Shown piece by piece: positions 8,718-13,166 of a stretch of DNA of 13,166 bases. The DNA is from Burkholderiales bacterium (GTDB lineage: Bacteria; Pseudomonadota; Gammaproteobacteria; Burkholderiales; SG8-39). The notes beneath the pieces are model-generated. The model was given only the letters and a program-made list of their open reading frames with translations. It was not told the DNA's origin and searched no databases. The position numbers and the translations under genes are program-made. Positions within the stretch are counted from its first letter, which is position 1; the number at the start of each line of letters is the position of its first letter. The DNA lies in assembly GCA_029266935.1 (NCBI GenBank), contig JAQSVY010000011.1, positions 1-13,166 of the forward strand, read 5' to 3'.

Positions 8718-8728
8718 CGAGGGCCGGG

Positions 8729-8734
8729 ATTTTA
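8729..8734 (-). promoter_or_regulatory. Candidate -10 element (TAAAAT) for pcnB
   Basis: TAAAAT on the minus strand, 11 bases before the pcnB ATG, containing the TAA stop of the HAD gene. There is no -35 match at normal spacing. It would produce a near-leaderless pcnB transcript. Confidence 0.4.
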
Positions 8735-9397
8735 CCGGCGCAGGGAGATCGTCGCCCAGCCGCGCCGCGCCGCCTCGGCGGCAAGAGCTCCGTCCGGATC
8801 GACGGCCACCGGCCGGGTGACGCGCTCGAGCAGCGCGATGTCGTTGTGCGAGTCGCTGTAGAAGCAGCTCTCCGTGAAGCTGCCGAGCTCCCGTCCCACG
8901 CCGCGCAGCCATTCGTCGACGCGCCGCACCTTGCCTTCGCGGAAGCACGGCGTGCCCGCCACCCGCCCGGTAAAGCGTCCGTCGCGGGACTCCGGCTCCG
9001 TGGCGATGAGATGCGGAATGCCGAACTCGCGGGCGATCGGCGCCGTGACGAAGCTGTTGGTCGCAGTGACCAGCGCGCACAGGTCGCCCCTGTCGAGATG
9101 CTCGCGCACCAGGGCGCGTGCCTGCGGGGTGATCATCGGCTGGATGCGCTGGCGCATGAAATCCGCGTGCCAGCGCGCGAGCTCGGCTGCGGAATGCTCG
9201 GCGAGGGGCCGCAGCGCGAAGCCGAGGTATTCGTGGATGTCGAGCGTGCCGGCAACGTATTGGTCGTAATAGCTCCGATTCTGCGCCTCGTAGGCCTCGC
9301 GCTCGACCACGCCGGCATCGACGAGGAACTGCCCCCACTCGTAGTCGCTGTCGCCGCTGAGCAGCGTGTTGTCGAGGTCAAAGAGGGCCAGGCGCAT
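8732..9397 (-). CDS. HAD superfamily subfamily IB phosphatase (SerB-like)
   Basis: A 221-residue cytosolic phosphohydrolase. Motif I is FDLDNT with nucleophile Asp7 and acid/base Asp9, motif II is LVTATNS (109-115), Lys156 (FREGKVRRV) is motif III, and motif IV is SDSHND with Asp182 and Asp186. The helical cap between motifs I and II identifies subfamily IB, which includes phosphoserine and histidinol-phosphate phosphatases and many of unknown substrate. The substrate cannot be read here, and none of the serine or histidine pathway genes are nearby. The ATG at 9397 starts exactly at the motif I strand and is preceded by TAGAAT 10 bases upstream. The stop lies 14 bp before pcnB. Confidence 0.9.
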   Translation of the reverse strand: MRLALFDLDNTLLSGDSDYEWGQFLVDAGVVEREAYEAQNRSYYDQYVAGTLDIHEYLGFALRPLAEHSAAELARWHADFMRQRIQPMITPQARALVREHLDRGDLCALVTATNSFVTAPIAREFGIPHLIATEPESRDGRFTGRVAGTPCFREGKVRRVDEWLRGVGRELGSFTESCFYSDSHNDIALLERVTRPVAVDPDGALAAEAARRGWATISLRR

Positions 9398-9407
9398 GGA
9401 GCGCCAG

Positions 9408-9413
9408 ATTCTA
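9408..9413 (-). promoter_or_regulatory. Candidate -10 element (TAGAAT) for the HAD phosphatase gene
   Basis: TAGAAT on the minus strand, 10 bases before the ATG at 9397. No -35 hexamer is visible. It fits the same spacing pattern as the elements before purM, dnaE, pcnB and the oxidase gene. Confidence 0.4.
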
Positions 9414-9418
9414 CCGAC

Positions 9419-9431
9419 GCGGCAAAGCCGC
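9419..9431 (-). other. Short hairpin GCGGC-3-GCCGC between the exported protein gene and HAD gene
   Basis: A 5-bp GC stem with a 3-base loop. No run of T follows on the minus strand, so it is at best a weak pause or RNA-stabilising structure, not a clear terminator. Confidence 0.2.
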
Positions 9432-9455
9432 CCAGCTACCCAGCTTCCGGCCCGC

Positions 9456-9875
9456 TCAGAAGCGGCGCTGCACGCCGATGCGGATGTCCTGCAGCCGGAG
9501 CACGCCGCCGGCGTCGCGCCCGGTGGTGGTCTCGGCGCTCACTGCCCAGTCGGGCGAGAGCCAATAGCTGCCGAAGAGCGAGAACTGCCGCTGCTCGTCG
9601 AGGTCGCGGCTGTTGCCGAGCGACATGCCGAGGCTGCCACGCTCGCTGAAGGCGTACGACCAGTTCATGCGTGGTGCCGGCCCGAGGCGCAGGTTGTCGC
9701 GCCAGCGGAAGGCGACGAAGCCGAAGTGGTCGTATTCGGGCGCCAACCAGCCACGCGCCAAGGACGGATCGAGCCCCTCGCCGTGCTGCGGCAGGCGCAG
9801 GCCGGACTGCGCCTGCGCCGGCAGTGCCAGCGCGGCGCTAAGGGCAAACAGGAAGGCAGATGTCCTCGCGAACAC
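9456..9875 (-). CDS. Small exported protein, possibly outer-membrane beta-barrel-like (139 aa)
   Basis: Not assigned to a named family. It has a clear Sec signal peptide: basic start (MFAR), a hydrophobic core (AFLFALSAALALPA) and cleavage near AQAQ. The mature part of about 116 residues alternates aromatic and polar residues in strand-like stretches (FGFVAFRWRDNLRLG, RMNWSYAF, FSLFGSYWLS, DIRIGVQRRF) and ends in Phe, the usual C-terminal signal of outer-membrane beta-barrel proteins. It is short for a full barrel, with perhaps six to eight strands. The start is GTG at 9875, since the next Met is deep in the protein. It lies 38 bp after hda in the same direction. Confidence 0.75.
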   Translation of the reverse strand: MFARTSAFLFALSAALALPAQAQSGLRLPQHGEGLDPSLARGWLAPEYDHFGFVAFRWRDNLRLGPAPRMNWSYAFSERGSLGMSLGNSRDLDEQRQFSLFGSYWLSPDWAVSAETTTGRDAGGVLRLQDIRIGVQRRF

Positions 9876-9913
9876 AGCGTCTCGGGGCCGGTTGAACGGG
9901 CGATCAAATCTAC

Positions 9914-10555
9914 TTACCGCCCGCCCCTTTGTCGAGGGAGTTCTGCCGACTGTTGCGCCGCCGCCAATGCCTCTCGTACGAGCGGCAGCGTCAGCGCCCG
10001 CTGCTTGATAAGTGAATACCGATCAAGCACTTCCAGAGCTCCCCGCAGGCTCGGCAGATCGCGGGGAAAGCGCGTCAGGAGAAACCCGACCACGTCGTCG
10101 CCCAGCTTCAGGCCGCGGCGCTCGCCTTCGGCACGTAGGTGCTGGGCCTTTTCGGCGTCGCCGAGAGGCCGCAGTTGGTAGACCAGGCCCCAGCCCAGGC
10201 GGGAGCGCAGGTCCTCGCGCAGGGGCAGTGCCACCGGGGCGGCGGCGCCCGCGGCGAGCACGGCAGCGTTGCCCTCGCGCGCGGCATTGATCGCGATGAA
10301 GAGCGCCTGCTGGCCGTCGGCGCCGAGCCGCTCGACGTCGTCGGCGACGACCAGCCCGGCATTGGCGCGCGCGGCCGCGCGCAGCAGATGCGAGCGGCCG
10401 CTGCCCGGGTCGCCCCAGAGATACACGATTGTTTCGGCGAGCGTGCCGTCGGCGAGGCTGCGCACGCGTGCGAGCGCCTCGCCGTTCGCGCCGGGGACGA
10501 AGCTGCCGAAGTCCGGCTCTGCCGGAGATGAGATCTCGAGGGGGAGCTGCTGCAT
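9914..10555 (-). CDS. hda: Hda, DnaA regulatory inactivator
   Basis: Works with the sliding clamp to stimulate ATP hydrolysis by DnaA after initiation, limiting chromosome replication to once per cycle. The start is ATG at 10555, giving MQQLPLEI, an N-terminal clamp-binding motif as in E. coli Hda (QLSLPL); a longer frame begins at 10585 but would overlap purM. The AAA+ part has Walker A GDPGSGRS (48-55), with Arg in place of Lys as in other Hda proteins, a Walker B-like LVVADDVERL (68-77), and the box VII segment LREDLRSRLGWGL with candidate Arg finger. At 213 residues it is slightly short for the family and lacks a DNA-binding domain IV, which separates it from DnaA. It is divergent from purM. 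Confidence 0.92.
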   Translation of the reverse strand: MQQLPLEISSPAEPDFGSFVPGANGEALARVRSLADGTLAETIVYLWGDPGSGRSHLLRAAARANAGLVVADDVERLGADGQQALFIAINAAREGNAAVLAAGAAAPVALPLREDLRSRLGWGLVYQLRPLGDAEKAQHLRAEGERRGLKLGDDVVGFLLTRFPRDLPSLRGALEVLDRYSLIKQRALTLPLVREALAAAQQSAELPRQRGGR

Positions 10556-10565
10556 TGCGGTCGAG

Positions 10566-10581
10566 TAGAATCCCCACTCTA
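10566..10581. promoter_or_regulatory. Overlapping divergent -10 elements between hda and purM
   Basis: The sequence TAGAATCCCCACTCTA reads TAGAAT on the plus strand (10566-10571) and TAGAGT on the minus strand (10581-10576), giving near dyad symmetry. The plus hexamer is 12 bases before the purM ATG and the minus hexamer is 20 bases before the hda ATG. Neither gene has a clear Shine-Dalgarno sequence or -35 match. Confidence 0.4.
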
Positions 10582-10583
10582 GC

Positions 10584-11585
10584 ATGTCGAAAGAAGCGAT
10601 CTCCTACCGCGATGCGGGCGTCGACATCGACGCCGGCGACGCGCTGGTCGAGGCGATCAAGCCTTTGGCGAAGCGCACCCTGCGCGCCGAGGTGCTCGCC
10701 GGCATCGGCGGCTTCGGCGCCCTGTGCGGGCTGCCGAAGAAATACCGCGAGCCGGTGCTGGTGTCGGGCACCGACGGCGTCGGCACGAAGCTGAAGCTGG
10801 CATTCTCGCTCGCGCGCCACGACACGATCGGCATCGATCTCGTGGCGATGAGCGCCAATGACGTGCTGGTGCAGGGCGCGGAGCCGCTGTTCTTCCTCGA
10901 CTATTTCGCCTGCGGCAAGCTGCAGGTCGACGTCGCCGCGGAAGTCGTGAAGGGAATCGCCCGCGGCTGCGAGCTTGCCGGCTGCGCCCTGATCGGTGGC
11001 GAGACGGCCGAGATGCCGGGCATGTATCCGCGCGGCGAATACGACCTCGCCGGTTTCTGCGTCGGCGTGGTGGAGCGCAGCCGCATCCTCGACGGCCGCG
11101 CGATCCGCCCGGGGGATGCAATCCTCGGGCTGGCCTCGAGCGGCGCACATTCCAACGGCTATTCGCTCATCCGCAAGATCCTCGAGCGCGGCGCGAAGCC
11201 GCCGTTCGATCTGCTCGAGCCGACGCGCATCTACGTGAAGTCGGTCCTCGCGCTCCTCGACGCGCTGCCGGTGAAGGGGCTGGCGCACATCACCGGCGGC
11301 GGCATCACCGGCAACGTGCCGCGCATCCTGCCGAAGGGAACACGGGCGCGCATCCGCAAGGCGGCGTGGCCGCGGCCCGAGCTCTTCCAATGGCTGCAGC
11401 GCGAGGGCAACGTCGCCGAGGATGAGATGGTCCGCGTCTTCAACTGCGGTATCGGCATGGCCGTGGTGTTGGCGCCGGCGGACGCCGAGCCTGCGGCGCG
11501 CGCGCTGCGCGCGGCCGGCGAGACGGTCTACGAGATCGGCTCCATCGAAGCGGGTGCCGGCGAGCCCGAGGCGATCGTCGTCTAG
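10584..11585 (+). CDS. purM: Phosphoribosylformylglycinamidine cyclo-ligase (AIR synthetase)
   Basis: Closes FGAM to aminoimidazole ribotide with ATP, the fifth step of purine synthesis. The 333 residues begin with [17 protein letters not shown], followed by the ATP-binding Gly-rich GTDGVGTKL (62-70), [30 protein letters not shown] (137-148), [11 protein letters not shown] and [10 protein letters not shown], all typical of PurM. It is some 12-17 residues shorter than many homologues; the missing stretch appears to be the variable loop before [10 protein letters not shown]. The ATG at 10584 matches the usual N-terminus. Its stop codon abuts the stop of the converging small exported protein gene with no bases between. 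Confidence 0.97.
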   Translation: MSKEAISYRDAGVDIDAGDALVEAIKPLAKRTLRAEVLAGIGGFGALCGLPKKYREPVLVSGTDGVGTKLKLAFSLARHDTIGIDLVAMSANDVLVQGAEPLFFLDYFACGKLQVDVAAEVVKGIARGCELAGCALIGGETAEMPGMYPRGEYDLAGFCVGVVERSRILDGRAIRPGDAILGLASSGAHSNGYSLIRKILERGAKPPFDLLEPTRIYVKSVLALLDALPVKGLAHITGGGITGNVPRILPKGTRARIRKAAWPRPELFQWLQREGNVAEDEMVRVFNCGIGMAVVLAPADAEPAARALRAAGETVYEIGSIEAGAGEPEAIVV

Positions 11586-11888
11586 CTACTTAAGGTCATT
11601 CCAGCGCTTCATCGCTTCCTCGTAGCGGCGCCGCGCGAGCTCGGCTTCCTGCTCGAGCAGCGCCTGGCGCGCGAAGTAGCTCTCGGTCGGCCGGCTGCCG
11701 CCCGCAGCGCTGCCGGCGCGCTCTCCGGGCTGCGATTCGACGCCTTGGTCGCGCCGCCCCTCGGCGGCCTTCAGGGCGTTGTAGGCCGTTCGGGCTTCCT
11801 CGTAGGCCTTGTCGAGCTGCGTGCTTCGGTCTTGCGCCGCGGCGCTGCCCGCGATGATGAAAGAGAGGAGGATCAGCAGGCGTTTCAT
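11586..11888 (-). CDS. Small exported, helical (coiled-coil) hypothetical protein (100 aa)
   Basis: No family recognised. The ATG at 11888 is chosen because GGAAAGG lies 5 bases upstream; an in-frame ATG at 11918 would add 10 residues and overlap dnaE. The signal peptide is [19 protein letters not shown], with cleavage near residue 18. The mature part has two charged helices (about 24-44 and 68-99, rich in Glu, Arg and Ala), likely to form a coiled coil or hairpin, joined by a Gly/Ser linker. It is probably periplasmic. It is divergent from dnaE with 28 bp between start codons, and its stop touches the purM stop. Confidence 0.75.
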   Translation of the reverse strand: MKRLLILLSFIIAGSAAAQDRSTQLDKAYEEARTAYNALKAAEGRRDQGVESQPGERAGSAAGGSRPTESYFARQALLEQEAELARRRYEEAMKRWNDLK

Positions 11889-11893
11889 GGATG

Positions 11894-11900
11894 CCTTTCC
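11894..11900 (-). promoter_or_regulatory. Ribosome binding site of the small exported protein gene
   Basis: GGAAAGG on the minus strand, 5 bases before the ATG at 11888. It supports this start over the in-frame ATG at 11918. Confidence 0.6.
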
Positions 11901-11902
11901 GG

Positions 11903-11908
11903 TAAAAT
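11903..11908 (+). promoter_or_regulatory. Candidate -10 element (TAAAAT) for dnaE
   Basis: TAAAAT, 8 bases before the dnaE ATG, in an AT-rich patch that is rare here. There is no -35 match. If used, the dnaE mRNA would begin at or within a few bases of its start codon. Confidence 0.4.
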
Positions 11909-11916
11909 TTTTCGAC

Positions 11917-13166
<1,250 letters not shown>

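Noticed and set aside
9419..9431. Intrinsic terminator upstream of the HAD phosphatase gene
   Set aside because: The stem is only 5 bp and no T-run follows, so terminator function is not supported.
10391..10414. Lys-to-Arg change in the Hda Walker A motif
   Set aside because: E. coli Hda also has Arg at this position; it is normal for the family.
10023..11390. 455-codon minus-strand frame across purM and hda
   Set aside because: Composition is that of a shadow frame (Arg/Ala-rich, no domains); both real genes beneath it are unambiguous.

Overview
The window reads as a chromosomal segment of a high-GC betaproteobacterium. Supporting this are the gene order purM / hda / HAD phosphatase / pcnB / folK / deoxynucleoside kinase / panC, the FVNRLQF form of PanC, and the DnaE and PurM sequences. 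Genus cannot be fixed from the sequence. There are no tRNAs, rRNAs, CRISPR arrays or insertion sequences, and no stretch longer than 300 bases lacks a gene. The largest gap is 193 bp (5068-5260).

Region A (1-5497) is a DSF (diffusible signal factor, a cis-2-unsaturated fatty acid) quorum-sensing locus. rpfG (response regulator with HD-GYP phosphodiesterase, start cut off by the window) overlaps rpfC (hybrid sensor kinase) by ATGA. Then comes a gene not part of the classical Xanthomonas rpf cluster, encoding a haem-oxygenase-like, probably di-metal, oxidase. rpfF (DSF synthase) follows on the opposite strand and converges on the oxidase with 4 bp between stop codons. Across a 193-bp region rich in repeats and dyads, rpfF diverges from a small unrecognised gene of 78 codons. 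The expected circuit is RpfF makes the signal, RpfC senses it, and RpfG lowers cyclic di-GMP. The oxidase may act on the signal or on fatty acids released by RpfF. That last step is inference and is the most interesting idea here.

Region B (5494-10555, minus strand) is a housekeeping block transcribed toward panC: hda, a small exported beta-rich protein, a HAD-IB phosphatase, pcnB, folK, a deoxynucleoside kinase and panC. The last four overlap one another by 1 to 8 bases, so they are probably translationally coupled.

Region C (10584-13166) holds purM (divergent from hda, 28 bp apart), a small exported coiled-coil protein on the minus strand ending exactly where purM ends, and the first 416 codons of dnaE.

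Two window-wide patterns stand out. Five genes have a TANAAT hexamer only 8-12 bases before their start codon, suggesting near-leaderless transcripts. Sampled lines in rpfC, the oxidase and rpfF are lower in GC (57-58%) than lines in panC and pcnB (70-75%).
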